The notes beneath the pieces were generated by a model, which made no database searches, was not told the origin of the DNA, and saw only the letters and a list, made by a program, of their open reading frames with translations. From an uncultured Bacilli bacterium (GTDB lineage: Bacteria; Bacillota_I; Bacilli_A; RF39; UBA660): a DNA stretch of 34,102 nt. Made by a program: the position numbers and the translations under genes. Each line of letters starts with the position of its first letter. The stretch's first letter is position 1. The DNA is taken from the NCBI GenBank assembly GCA_944363595.1, contig CALVUN010000064.1, positions 1 through 34,102 of the forward strand. Reading direction: 5' to 3'. Positions 16,253-23,891 of the stretch are shown in pieces.

Positions 16253-17026
16253 TTATTCTTCTGTTTTTGTTTCTTCTTGTGATGATGCTTCTTCAGTATT
16301 TTCTTCAGTATTTTCAGTTGTTGGTTCTACTTCGGTTGTTTCTTCATTCTTTGGTGTTTCTTCGACATAAGTTATTAATTCAACTTTATCTTTAACTGTA
16401 TCTTTATTTTTAATAGCTGTTTTGATTAATACTAAAGATTTTTTAGGTCCTGGAACGTTTCCTTTAACTAAGATAACATTATTTTCTAAATCAACTTTAA
16501 TTATTTCTAAGTTTTGAACCGTTACTTGTTCATGTCCCATATGTCCAGGCATTTTCTTTCCTGGTAAAACACGCATTGGTAACATTGTTCCTAATGACCC
16601 AACACCACGATGATATTGGCTACCGTGTCCCATTGGTCCACGTGATTGATTGTGACGTTTAATAACACCTTGCGTTCCTTTACCTTTAGAAGTGCCGGTT
16701 ACATCGACCATTTCTCCTTCAGTAAAAATGTCCGCATTTAAAGTTTGTCCTAAAGTATAGTTACTAACGTCCACCCCTCTGATTTCTCTTAAGAAGCGCT
16801 TAGGTGTTGCGTTAGCTTTCTTTAGATGACCCATTTCTGGTTTATTTGAGTGCTTTTCTTTCTTATCGACAGTAGCTAATTGAATAGCATCGTAACCATC
16901 ATTTTCTTTGGTTTTAATTTGACTTACAATGTTTGGTTCAATAGCAATAACTGTTACAGGAATTAATTTTCCACTTTTGGCAAATACACCAGTCATTCCG
17001 ATCTTACGACCTAAGATTCCTTTCAT
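16253..17026 (-). CDS. rplC: 50S ribosomal protein L3 with acidic C-terminal tail
   Basis: L3 is an early-assembly protein that reaches the peptidyl transferase centre. The core (residues 1-221) starts [20 protein letters not shown] and contains [36 protein letters not shown] and [19 protein letters not shown]. Residues 222-257 form an unusual tail with 15 Glu and 9 Thr and almost no hydrophobic residues. B. subtilis L3 is 209 residues, so the protein is about 48 longer. The tail is in frame, codon use looks the same, and it ends in TAA. Its role is unknown; it could be a disordered surface tail of the ribosome. Confidence 0.97.
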   Translation of the reverse strand: MKGILGRKIGMTGVFAKSGKLIPVTVIAIEPNIVSQIKTKENDGYDAIQLATVDKKEKHSNKPEMGHLKKANATPKRFLREIRGVDVSNYTLGQTLNADIFTEGEMVDVTGTSKGKGTQGVIKRHNQSRGPMGHGSQYHRGVGSLGTMLPMRVLPGKKMPGHMGHEQVTVQNLEIIKVDLENNVILVKGNVPGPKKSLVLIKTAIKNKDTVKDKVELITYVEETPKNEETTEVEPTTENTEENTEEASSQEETKTEE

Positions 17027-17039
17027 ATTCTATTTCCTC

Positions 17040-17345
17040 CTATTTAATTTTTATATCAACACCACTTGGTAAATCTAAGTGAGCTAGAGCATCAACTGTT
17101 TCTTTACTTGGGTTATTGATGACAATTAATCTTTTATGAGTTCTTCTTTCGAATTGCTCTCTTGCATCTTTGTCCTTATGTACTGCTCTTAAAATAGTAT
17201 ACTTTTTAATTTCTGTAGGAAGTGGGATTGGTCCACTTACTTCACCACCAGTTCTTTTAACTGTGTCCACAATTTTAGCAGCTGCATTATCAAGTATTTT
17301 GTGTTCATAAGCTTTTAGTTTAATGCTAACTTTTTGATTTGACAT
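17040..17345 (-). CDS. rpsJ: 30S ribosomal protein S10
   Basis: S10 belongs to the 30S head and, as NusE, joins NusB in antitermination. The 101 residues include [40 protein letters not shown] and [15 protein letters not shown]. The length is typical. It ends in TAG, 13 nt before rplC. It is the first gene of the superoperon and is preceded by an AAAGGAGGACACAAG ribosome site and a structured leader. Confidence 0.98.
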   Translation of the reverse strand: MSNQKVSIKLKAYEHKILDNAAAKIVDTVKRTGGEVSGPIPLPTEIKKYTILRAVHKDKDAREQFERRTHKRLIVINNPSKETVDALAHLDLPSGVDIKIK

Positions 17346-17474
17346 CTTGTGTCCTCCTTTCGCCTATATCTAAGTACAGACTTGCTCCGTACGAATTACC
17401 TGATTAACCAGTTATTTTTATTAGCAACTCAACCTGGTGTATCAGCAACTTCGCACATCTAAGCCAGTTATACG
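17346..17474 (-). promoter_or_regulatory. Structured 5' leader of the S10 operon
   Basis: The leader between the promoter and rpsJ is about 130 nt and unusually G+C-rich for an intergenic region here. On the minus strand GTACGGA pairs with TCTGTAC around GCAAG, forming a 7-bp hairpin close to the ribosome site. Farther upstream AACTGG can pair with CCAGGTT with one bulge, and AGTTGCTGAT and AGTTGCTAAT are near-direct repeats. Ribosomal operons commonly use such leaders for repression by L4 or another r-protein. The hairpins are visible; the ligand is inference. Confidence 0.55.
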
Positions 17475-17480
17475 TTCAAT

Positions 17481-17509
17481 ATTGTACCAAATTATTTTAT
17501 GTATTGCAA
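17481..17509 (-). promoter_or_regulatory. Promoter of the ribosomal superoperon
   Basis: On the minus strand TTGCAA (17509-17504) and TACAAT (17486-17481) are 17 bp apart, with the extension TGG before the -10. This is the only clear promoter for the genes from rpsJ to rplQ. Confidence 0.8.
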
Positions 17510-17592
17510 GCTTTTTTTAGTATTTTTTATCACTTTTTTTGAGAGTTTTTTATTTGCTAATTAAAATTATTCATTTACTTGAATATAGTCCA

Positions 17593-17632
17593 TAAAAAAA
17601 CGAGTTAACCTTTATTTTTATAGGTTTACTCA
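17593..17632 (-). terminator. Terminator of the anchored surface-protein gene
   Basis: On the minus strand GAGTAAACC pairs with GGTTAACTC (one A-A mismatch) around a 12-nt loop, followed by a T7 run. It separates the upstream gene from the S10 promoter. The remainder of the 17346-17656 gap is A+T-rich sequence with nothing else I can identify. Confidence 0.8.
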
Positions 17633-17656
17633 TTTTATCAAGATTAATTAATTTTT

Positions 17657-19030
17657 TTAAAAACTGTTTTCAGTGTAAGTATTGCTATAAGCCGCTACTA
17701 TGCTTGATAATAATTGACTTTCTAAGGCTTTTTCTATTAAATTTTGTTCCATTTGTAATTGTTGCTCTTCTGTTAATGAATTAATGTCTATTGCATTATT
17801 TGTGTTTATTTCTAAATCTAAACTATCTACTTTGGATGTAATGGAACTTAGAGTTATAGTACCTAGGTTTACTTCTTCTATTGATGGGATTATTTTTAAT
17901 TCTTGTTTTGTATCTTCTTGATTGTATTCAATTTGAATATTTGATTTTTTATCGATACTTTCAATACCTAATTTTTTAGTATTATTTGTTTCTTGATAGG
18001 TTATATTGGCCATATCTTCATCATTGCTTGTATATGTTAAAGTAATTTGGTCATCACTATTTTTTAATCCTTCTAAAGTCATATTTTCACCACTAGTGAT
18101 ATCTTCATAATTGAAATAATAATTATTATCTATATTTATATATTGTATATTGGTACTTTCTTCATCTGTTAATTCTACTCCTACAGGAGTAAATATGCCT
18201 GTACTATAGATTGAAATTATTATTTTATTTTGCGTAATATTATTTTTAGATGATTCTAAACTAGTTAGTATCTCTTGCATTGATCCTATTTCATGTTTAG
18301 TCATTATTTCATTAACACGATTGTTTTCATTCATTTTGCTAATAATTTCATGTATTGTATTATATAAGTCTTCTCCTTCTAAGGTATAATTGTTTTTGGT
18401 TACATTGTGATTTATATTGTTAATAGTTACACTTACTTCTTCTTGAGTAATATTTTCTTTTTTGATTTGGTCTTTAACGATTTCTCTGCTTATATCTAGT
18501 AATTCATTAATATCATTGTTATATTCTTTAGATATTTTAAGATCTTCTATCATTTTGTCATATTCGGCCTGATAATCATCAGGTAAATTAGTCATTAATA
18601 CTTGACTGAAGATATCTTTTAAATCTATATATATTGCTTGGGTGTCCATTTGGAATGCTGCCTCAATGATACTATTATTATTTTCTAGATAAGAAATATT
18701 GGCAATACTATTATCATTACTAAAATCAGTAGTCACATCTAATGATACTCCAGTACTTTCTAGTTCTGGTAAAGCTAAAAGGGTTTTTATTTCTTCTGAT
18801 GGTGCATAAGAAATATTAACACTGCTGTTGACTATATCTTTTTCGTAATCATAATCATAGATGATTTCATTAGATAATAATTTACTAACATTGTCATAAA
18901 CGACATCTATGCTTTTTTCAAAAATGGCTGTGGTGTTAAAGACTTTATTATAGATAACAATTCCTAAGATGGCTAAAATCATGATGGACAAAATAACTAT
19001 CAGAATTATGCCAATAGTTTTTTTCTTCAT
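17657..19030 (-). CDS. Membrane-anchored extracytoplasmic protein, function unknown
   Basis: The 457-residue protein has a short basic start (MKKKT), one membrane helix at about residues 5-27, and a large outward-facing part of about 430 residues. It has no lipobox cysteine, so it is an anchored protein rather than a lipoprotein. The extracytoplasmic part is rich in Asn, Ser, Thr, Ile and Glu and alternates beta-strand-like stretches, including NNTKKLGIESIDKKSNIQ and NLGTITLSSITSKVDSLDLE. It may bind a ligand or cell-envelope component, but I do not recognise a family. It is a single-gene unit with its own extended -10 promoter and terminator. A GGAG ribosome site precedes ATG by 7 nt. Confidence 0.75.
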   Translation of the reverse strand: MKKKTIGIILIVILSIMILAILGIVIYNKVFNTTAIFEKSIDVVYDNVSKLLSNEIIYDYDYEKDIVNSSVNISYAPSEEIKTLLALPELESTGVSLDVTTDFSNDNSIANISYLENNNSIIEAAFQMDTQAIYIDLKDIFSQVLMTNLPDDYQAEYDKMIEDLKISKEYNNDINELLDISREIVKDQIKKENITQEEVSVTINNINHNVTKNNYTLEGEDLYNTIHEIISKMNENNRVNEIMTKHEIGSMQEILTSLESSKNNITQNKIIISIYSTGIFTPVGVELTDEESTNIQYINIDNNYYFNYEDITSGENMTLEGLKNSDDQITLTYTSNDEDMANITYQETNNTKKLGIESIDKKSNIQIEYNQEDTKQELKIIPSIEEVNLGTITLSSITSKVDSLDLEINTNNAIDINSLTEEQQLQMEQNLIEKALESQLLSSIVAAYSNTYTENSF

Positions 19031-19063
19031 ATTTTCACTCCTTACTTCTTACTTCTTTTTATT

Positions 19064-19073
19064 ATTATAACAT
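19064..19073 (-). promoter_or_regulatory. Extended -10 promoter of the surface-protein gene
   Basis: ATGTTATAAT is on the minus strand, 33 bp before the start codon. TATAAT with a TGn extension is consensus; the -35 position (TATCAT) is poor, as expected for an extended -10 promoter. Confidence 0.6.
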
Positions 19074-19105
19074 GATAGATAATAAAATGATACCTTTTTT
19101 TAAAT

Positions 19106-19145
19106 AAAAAAAAAATTACCGTAAAATATAGTAGTAAATTTTACG
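19106..19145 (-). terminator. Terminator of the 143-residue protein gene
   Basis: On the minus strand CGTAAAAT and ATTTTACG form an 8-bp stem with a 10-nt loop, followed by a T10 tract. Confidence 0.75.
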
Positions 19146-19159
19146 ATTATTATCATATT

Positions 19160-19212
19160 TAATCTAATTAGTTCATTATAGACATTAATATTCTTATTAT
19201 GTTATTAGATTA
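19160..19212. repeat. Inverted repeat in the 19146-19233 gap
   Basis: TAATCTAAT (19160-19168) and ATTAGATTA (19204-19212) can form a 9-bp stem around a 35-nt A+T-rich loop. In the same stretch, TTAGTTCATTATA and TTAGTCATTATAAT are near-direct repeats. It lies downstream of the stop at 19234 and may extend the terminator region. The very A+T-rich context makes chance pairing likely. Confidence 0.3.
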
Positions 19213-19233
19213 GTCATTATAATTATATTATTT

Positions 19234-19665
19234 TTAATTATCCACTAAATAGTCATCTAAATTAAATGTGAATTCTATCATTCCAAAATAATCTTTTTCA
19301 TTGCCACTATAATTTGTATAAAATGTTAAAAATATGATAAATTTATTTTTTAAATATCTTGTTATTTTTATATTTATTTCTGGATCAATTCCATTTAAGC
19401 CTTTAATGTTTAGCCATGTTTCACCATTAAAAATATAATCTTTAAAATTTATTGTCTCATTCATTGGTATTTCTAGTAATTTTTCTAATTTACAATTTAA
19501 ATCAAAACTAAAGGAATAATCATCTCCAGAAATTTCAAAAGATAATGTTTTAAATTTTTCATCTTTTACTTTTTTTCCATTATTATAACTGCTTTTTTGT
19601 TGTGTGACATAGCTAATAGTAAGTTTTTCATCTTTTACTTTTTCTAATTTTGCTATTTTGAACAT
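19234..19665 (-). CDS. Unknown cytosolic 143-residue protein
   Basis: No family is recognised. The protein begins MFKIAKLEKVKDEKLTISYV with an alternating strand pattern, continues with SFEISGDDYSFSFDLNCKLE, and ends IEFTFNLDDYLVDN. It looks like a small beta-rich domain with many Asp/Glu/Lys/Asn. No signal peptide or membrane helix is evident; hydrophobic KNKFIIFLTFYTNY near residue 110 is too polar at its ends for a membrane span. It may be a single gene, with an extended -10 at 19684-19693 and a terminator after the stop. The ribosome site is GAGGTTGATTCT. Small accessory genes of this type are often lineage-specific. Confidence 0.6.
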   Translation of the reverse strand: MFKIAKLEKVKDEKLTISYVTQQKSSYNNGKKVKDEKFKTLSFEISGDDYSFSFDLNCKLEKLLEIPMNETINFKDYIFNGETWLNIKGLNGIDPEINIKITRYLKNKFIIFLTFYTNYSGNEKDYFGMIEFTFNLDDYLVDN

Positions 19666-19683
19666 AGAATCAACCTCAAAATT

Positions 19684-19693
19684 ATTATAACAT
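19684..19693 (-). promoter_or_regulatory. Extended -10 promoter of the 143-residue protein gene
   Basis: ATGTTATAAT lies on the minus strand, 18 bp before the start codon, so the leader would be about 12 nt. No -35 hexamer is at correct spacing; a TTGACC farther upstream is 25 bp away. Confidence 0.5.
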
Positions 19694-19753
19694 TTATTAA
19701 TATATATGATATATGGTCAATTGAAATTTTATTGGCTAAATTAATAAAATGTC

Positions 19754-19782
19754 AAAAAAAATTACTATTATTTTTAGTAATT
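19754..19782 (-). terminator. Terminator after the zinc-ribbon gene
   Basis: On the minus strand AATTACTA pairs with TAGTAATT around a 7-nt loop and runs into a T tract. It lies 5 nt after the stop codon at 19788 and ends the spo0A transcript. Confidence 0.8.
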
Positions 19783-19787
19783 CTTCG

Positions 19788-20075
19788 TTAAATTTTTTTA
19801 GATAATTTTTTGATTCTTTTTTGGATGATTAAATCGGTTTTAATGCTATCATCATCTAAGAATACTCTTTTGTGATATAGTTTTATATCTTGAATATTTT
19901 CATCGTTTAGGATATTTAAAATACCTATGGCATCAGATGCATACTTGCTTTTGCAATGTTGACATTCGTATATGTGGTTGACACTAGAGTATTTGAAATC
20001 TTTACTGTGACATGTACGACAGCCAAATCTTGTTATACGTTTAAAATCGCCTTTAGTGGTTAGATATATGGTCAT
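19788..20075 (-). CDS. Small zinc-ribbon protein overlapping spo0A
   Basis: The 95-residue protein carries a zinc ribbon, C19-x-x-C22 and C38-x-x-C41, near the N terminus. The remainder is a helical, Lys/Ile-rich tail ([17 protein letters not shown]). I do not recognise a named family. It could bind DNA, RNA or a partner protein. It starts at ATG 20075 inside spo0A, so the two genes overlap by 23 nt. No Shine-Dalgarno sequence precedes the start, which suggests coupling to spo0A translation. It shares the spo0A transcript and terminator, so it may act with Spo0A, but this is inference from context only. Confidence 0.65.
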   Translation of the reverse strand: MTIYLTTKGDFKRITRFGCRTCHSKDFKYSSVNHIYECQHCKSKYASDAIGILNILNDENIQDIKLYHKRVFLDDDSIKTDLIIQKRIKKLSKKI

Positions 20076-20835
20076 TAGTTTGTTTGACGTATTCTAGTCT
20101 TAATTTATCGGCGATAGTAACGATAAATTCACTGTTAGTTGGTTTGGCTTTTTCGATATCGACACTGTGTCCAAAGATTTCTTCCATTAATTCCCAATTA
20201 CCGCGATTCCAACTTACTTCTATGGCATGGCGAATGGCTCGTTCGACACGTGATACGGTTGTATCAAATTTTGTAGCTATATCTGGATATAGTTCTTTAG
20301 TTATACCTCCGATTATTTCAGGATTGTTATATAACATGGTTATTCCTTCTCTTATGTATTGATATCCTTTAATATGCGATGGCATACCTAATTCATGTAA
20401 CAGCTTAGTTATAGATATTTGAAGGTTATTATGATATAAATTTATGCTTTGGCTATCCATAACATTGAATACTTCTAATATTCTGTTTTCTAATTCTGTT
20501 AGGTCAAAGGGTTTTAAAATATAGTAATTTACACCATATTCACTTACTTTTCTTATCATATCGGGAGCATTATATGAGGTTAGAACAATGATATTTTTAT
20601 TGATACTTTTATTTTTTAATTCTTTTAAGACATATAAGCCATCTTTCTTGGGCATTATTAGATCTAATAAAATGATATTGTATTTATCTTCTTCATTTAA
20701 TATTAGATCTAACCCTTCCTCTCCATCATTAGCAAATAATGATAATTCTATTTTTTGATGATCTTTAAAGTATTCATTTACCATTTTTATTAATTCTTCA
20801 TTATCATCAATCATTAATATTTTTATTTTTTCCAT
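20053..20835 (-). CDS. spo0A: Spo0A, sporulation master response regulator
   Basis: The 260-residue protein has a receiver domain (about 1-125) with D10, D11, the phosphorylation site D58 (LLDLIMP), T86 and K108. The C-terminal DNA-binding domain (about 145-250) includes [20 protein letters not shown], the recognition helix typical of Spo0A, and the KPTNSEFI segment. B. subtilis Spo0A has 267 residues. When phosphorylated it binds TGTCGAA boxes and drives entry to sporulation. Here two tandem boxes lie just upstream, so autoregulation is likely. GAGAGGAATAAAA precedes the ATG. Whether this organism sporulates cannot be told from the window. Confidence 0.95.
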   Translation of the reverse strand: MEKIKILMIDDNEELIKMVNEYFKDHQKIELSLFANDGEEGLDLILNEEDKYNIILLDLIMPKKDGLYVLKELKNKSINKNIIVLTSYNAPDMIRKVSEYGVNYYILKPFDLTELENRILEVFNVMDSQSINLYHNNLQISITKLLHELGMPSHIKGYQYIREGITMLYNNPEIIGGITKELYPDIATKFDTTVSRVERAIRHAIEVSWNRGNWELMEEIFGHSVDIEKAKPTNSEFIVTIADKLRLEYVKQTNDHISNH

Positions 20836-20858
20836 TTTTATTCCTCTCTTTCTTTTTT

Positions 20859-20892
20859 ATTATATTATTTTTGACTGTCGGTTTATGTCGAA
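20859..20892 (-). promoter_or_regulatory. spo0A promoter with tandem 0A-like boxes
   Basis: TATAAT lies on the minus strand at 20864-20859. Its -35 region is weak. TGTCGAA, an exact 0A box, lies at 20886-20892 on the plus strand, and TGTCGGT (5 of 7) at 20876-20882, so the two start 10 bp apart in the same orientation. The proximal box lies in the promoter spacer and the exact box overlaps the -35 position. Confidence 0.55.
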
Positions 20893-20905
20893 AAGATGTA
20901 ATAAA

Positions 20906-20936
20906 AGAAAAAAGTAGTATTTTTTTGTTACTACTT
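20906..20936 (-). terminator. Terminator overlapping the tpiA stop codon
   Basis: On the minus strand AAGTAGTA pairs with TACTACTT around a 9-nt loop and a T tract follows. The TAG stop of tpiA (20933-20931) lies within the 5' arm of the stem. Confidence 0.8.
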
Positions 20937-21635
20937 CTCTATTTTATCTATTATATTTATTACATATTGGTAATCACTGGATTTTTCTCCTATTAGGCAT
21001 CCAGAGATACTATCAATGGATAATATATCCACTATATTATTATCTCTTACACTACCTCCATATAGGATATTAGGAGATGTATGATATTTGTTATTTAAGT
21101 ATTCATATATGTATGTGATAGTTTCTTGTATCTTATCTTTTTCTAATATTTTATTGGTGCCAATGGCATCGATAGGCTCATAAGCAAAAATGATAAATTC
21201 GATATGTTCGATATCTTTTAGAAGGGTATCAATCTTTTTAACTAGTGTTTCTTTATCATCATTACTTTGGGATTGCAAACATAAAATGGGAATGATATTG
21301 CCTTCTAGACAAGCTTTTAATTTTTGGTTAATATCTGTTGGTTTTTCGTGGAAATATTTGGTTCTTTCATAATGACCTATCAGACTATATTCGACCCCAA
21401 TTGATCTTAGTTGAGTTGTAGATATTTCACCAGTAAAGGCACCACTTGGTTCGTGATGAACATTTTGACTGCCTATGCCCCATTCGGAGTTGTTAACGAA
21501 ATCTGTTAAATAGATATAACTGGGACATATTATGATATTCATATTGGTTTTTATGTTATTTAGTTTATTAATGTAGTCATAGATATCATCGTATAGCATA
21601 TTCATTTTATGATTTAATACTAATAATTTATTCAT
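20931..21635 (-). CDS. tpiA: Divergent triosephosphate isomerase
   Basis: The TIM barrel of 234 residues interconverts dihydroxyacetone phosphate and glyceraldehyde 3-phosphate in the canonical family. N8, K10, H88 and E153 (yeast N10, K12, H95, E165) and SGAFTGE (64-70) are retained, and YGGSV (192-196) is normal. Three near-invariant sites differ: GHSER is GHYER (S96 position is Y89), YEPVWAIGTG is YEPIDAIGTN (W168 position is D156), and the phosphate loop VGG is IGE (G216, E217). It may be a slow or altered TpiA. I start at ATG 21635, as AAGGTGAT lies 5-8 nt before it; a GTG at 21644 lacks one. It overlaps the glycosyltransferase gene by 8 nt. Confidence 0.85.
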   Translation of the reverse strand: MNKLLVLNHKMNMLYDDIYDYINKLNNIKTNMNIIICPSYIYLTDFVNNSEWGIGSQNVHHEPSGAFTGEISTTQLRSIGVEYSLIGHYERTKYFHEKPTDINQKLKACLEGNIIPILCLQSQSNDDKETLVKKIDTLLKDIEHIEFIIFAYEPIDAIGTNKILEKDKIQETITYIYEYLNNKYHTSPNILYGGSVRDNNIVDILSIDSISGCLIGEKSSDYQYVINIIDKIEK

Positions 21636-22878
21636 GGTTATCACCTTCTTTATCGTCTTTTTTAAATGCTTTGCGGATTTTTTCTACTAGGGGAATATTT
21701 GTTTTGGGGTAGTTTTTGATGGCTATTTTGTATACTTCTAAAATGCTTGTTGCGAATTGATTAGCAGAATGTAATTCAGCAGATATTCTTGCTTGTTTAC
21801 TTAGCTTTTGGGTTAACTTTGGATTATGATATAGTTCACAGACTGCTTTTTTGTACTCTTTTTTATTTTTGAATATTTTTCCATTTAGGTCATTAATAAC
21901 GGTATCGATAAAACTTTCGTCATTGATACAAACAACTGGAAGTGAGGCAGCCATGGCTTCAATTACGGTTAAACCTTGGGTTTCACTAGTAGATGCAGTG
22001 GTAAATATATCTGATATTAGATAATATTCTGGTATTTGATCCCATGGTACTTTACCAGTAAATTTGATGTATTTATCTAAATTATGTTTATTTACATAGT
22101 TTTTGTATTTTGGTAAGTCTGGGCCATCCCCAATTATTAGGAGTTTGGCTTTAGGGCATTCTTCGACGATATCTTTCATACTGGTTAATAATAATTCGAC
22201 ATTTTTTTCACTAGCTATACGTCCGACAAATAGGATGATGAAGTCATCTTTGCTTAACCCTAGTTCTTGTCTTTTTTTGGTAATATTTAATTTTTTATGG
22301 TTTTCTAAATAGAAACGTTCTACTTCAATACCTGTTGGTACAATATAGACATTACGATCTACTTTGTATTTGTCTTTGAAGAGTTCATAGGCTTTTTTGG
22401 TAGGCACTACTAATTCGGTAATGGTTTTATCGCAATAGAATAATGTCAGGTATTCAACTAATTTTTTACTTGATTTATTGAAATAGCCTTTTGTTATGTA
22501 ATGGACGTAATCTTCATACATGGTATGATATGTATGTACTAGGGGTATTTTGAATTGTTTTGAAATTATTCTTGCAAATGTTCCTATACCAAATTCGGTT
22601 TGACAGTGAATGATATCTAGGTTCCATTTTTTTATGATATTAATGGCTTTTAGGGGATATATACCGGTAAGACGATAATCATAGATACCAATTGGTATTC
22701 CTGGTATGCGTATTACTTTTCCGTTTTCTTCGATTTGATAATGAAGATTATCAGGATTAACGGTTACGATATATACGGTATGCCCTTTTTTTTCGAGACC
22801 TTTTTTTAACATTAAGATACTTGTTGTTACTCCATTTATAAATGGGGTATATGTATCAGTAAATATTCCTATTCGCAT
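21628..22878 (-). CDS. GT4 glycosyltransferase, likely diacylglycerol glucosyltransferase
   Basis: This is a 416-residue GT-B enzyme of family 4. The N-terminal domain starts MRIGIFTDTYTPFINGVTTS, a motif typical of alpha-glucosyl-diacylglycerol synthases. The donor domain shows R220 and K225 (VGRIASEKN), and the E299-x7-E307 motif (STSETQGLTVIEA). The C-terminal ~25 residues are basic (EKIRKAFKKDDKEG) and may aid membrane binding. Such enzymes make the glycolipid anchor for lipoteichoic acid or membrane glycolipids in Firmicutes. It lies 10 nt overlapped with the flippase-like gene and 8 nt with tpiA. The acceptor is inferred from the family, not visible. Confidence 0.85.
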   Translation of the reverse strand: MRIGIFTDTYTPFINGVTTSILMLKKGLEKKGHTVYIVTVNPDNLHYQIEENGKVIRIPGIPIGIYDYRLTGIYPLKAINIIKKWNLDIIHCQTEFGIGTFARIISKQFKIPLVHTYHTMYEDYVHYITKGYFNKSSKKLVEYLTLFYCDKTITELVVPTKKAYELFKDKYKVDRNVYIVPTGIEVERFYLENHKKLNITKKRQELGLSKDDFIILFVGRIASEKNVELLLTSMKDIVEECPKAKLLIIGDGPDLPKYKNYVNKHNLDKYIKFTGKVPWDQIPEYYLISDIFTTASTSETQGLTVIEAMAASLPVVCINDESFIDTVINDLNGKIFKNKKEYKKAVCELYHNPKLTQKLSKQARISAELHSANQFATSILEVYKIAIKNYPKTNIPLVEKIRKAFKKDDKEGDNHE

Positions 22879-23891
22879 TTGTTTTCCTTCTTTCTATATA
22901 GTGCTAAAAATATGGCTCCTATTATCATTGCTAAATAGTAACTGACAAAACGCCATACTAACATCGATGATGTTAAAATGCTACCTTCGATGATGTAATT
23001 AAAGAAATACATATATCCATATTCTAAACCACCAGTTCCTCCTGGAATGGGAACAAATGATCCCATTATCATGATGTAACTTGTTGCTACAATGGTATTT
23101 ATGATGTTAAGATTAGTTATTCCCATACCTATTAGGATTAAATAGGGAATGCTATAGAGACATAATAATGATAGAATGTTCGCCATTAGGGATGAAATTG
23201 ATAATTTTGGATGTTTTATGATAGTTTTGGTGTTTTTATGAAGATTGGATAAATAATGGGTTATTTTTTCTTTTAAATGGGGTTTATTTATCCTTTTTAG
23301 TATTAATAAAGTTATTTTTAGAATTATATGATTGAATTTTTGGCTTAAACTTACAATAATGGTAAAAAGCCATATAATAAAATTAATGATAAAGCCTATA
23401 ATAACTAATTGTTTAATTAAACTATTGGGGGGAAAGAGGTTAAAACAGGCATTATAGATAACCGCGATTAGGCTTACAATGATTAGAGCTGTCTGATAAA
23501 TTATAAAGTTTTGTAGAACAATATTAGTGGATTTGCCAAGAGGAATCTTCTCATTATGAAGATAGTATATTTCCATTGGTTGGCCTCCCCCAGCGAAAGG
23601 GGTTACACCATGGAAAAAGGGTATGATTAGATTTATTTGAATGGCTCTTGGTAAACTTATATGATAGTCGTTAGCTTTAGTCATTTGGTATGAGCTAATA
23701 GCAGAAAAGATACGCGCTACTACGAGGATAATGATACTTATTATTAACCAGATGATATGCATATTTTTGATGTTATCGATAACTAATTGGTAATTGTCTT
23801 TGAGAGAAAAATATAAGACAATTGATAATACTATGGCTATTATGATGAGGTTAATAATAATTTTAGATTTATTCTTCATTAGAAATGACAC
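22869..23891 (-). CDS. YbhN/MprF-type flippase-domain membrane protein
   Basis: The 340-residue protein has about eight hydrophobic helices and is a flippase-like (UPF0104/LPG-synthase TM region) protein. The signatures are FFHGVTPFAGGGQPMEIYYL (residues 92-111) and the later VPIPGGTGGLEYGYM. It lacks the cytosolic synthase domain of MprF. It is probably involved in lipid handling at the membrane, plausibly moving a glycolipid made by the adjacent glycosyltransferase. I used GTG 23891, with AGG five nt upstream; ATG 23879 is the alternative and would shorten it by four residues. It overlaps pgk by 23 nt and the glycosyltransferase by 10 nt. Confidence 0.85.
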   Translation of the reverse strand: MSFLMKNKSKIIINLIIIAIVLSIVLYFSLKDNYQLVIDNIKNMHIIWLIISIIILVVARIFSAISSYQMTKANDYHISLPRAIQINLIIPFFHGVTPFAGGGQPMEIYYLHNEKIPLGKSTNIVLQNFIIYQTALIIVSLIAVIYNACFNLFPPNSLIKQLVIIGFIINFIIWLFTIIVSLSQKFNHIILKITLLILKRINKPHLKEKITHYLSNLHKNTKTIIKHPKLSISSLMANILSLLCLYSIPYLILIGMGITNLNIINTIVATSYIMIMGSFVPIPGGTGGLEYGYMYFFNYIIEGSILTSSMLVWRFVSYYLAMIIGAIFLALYRKKENKCE

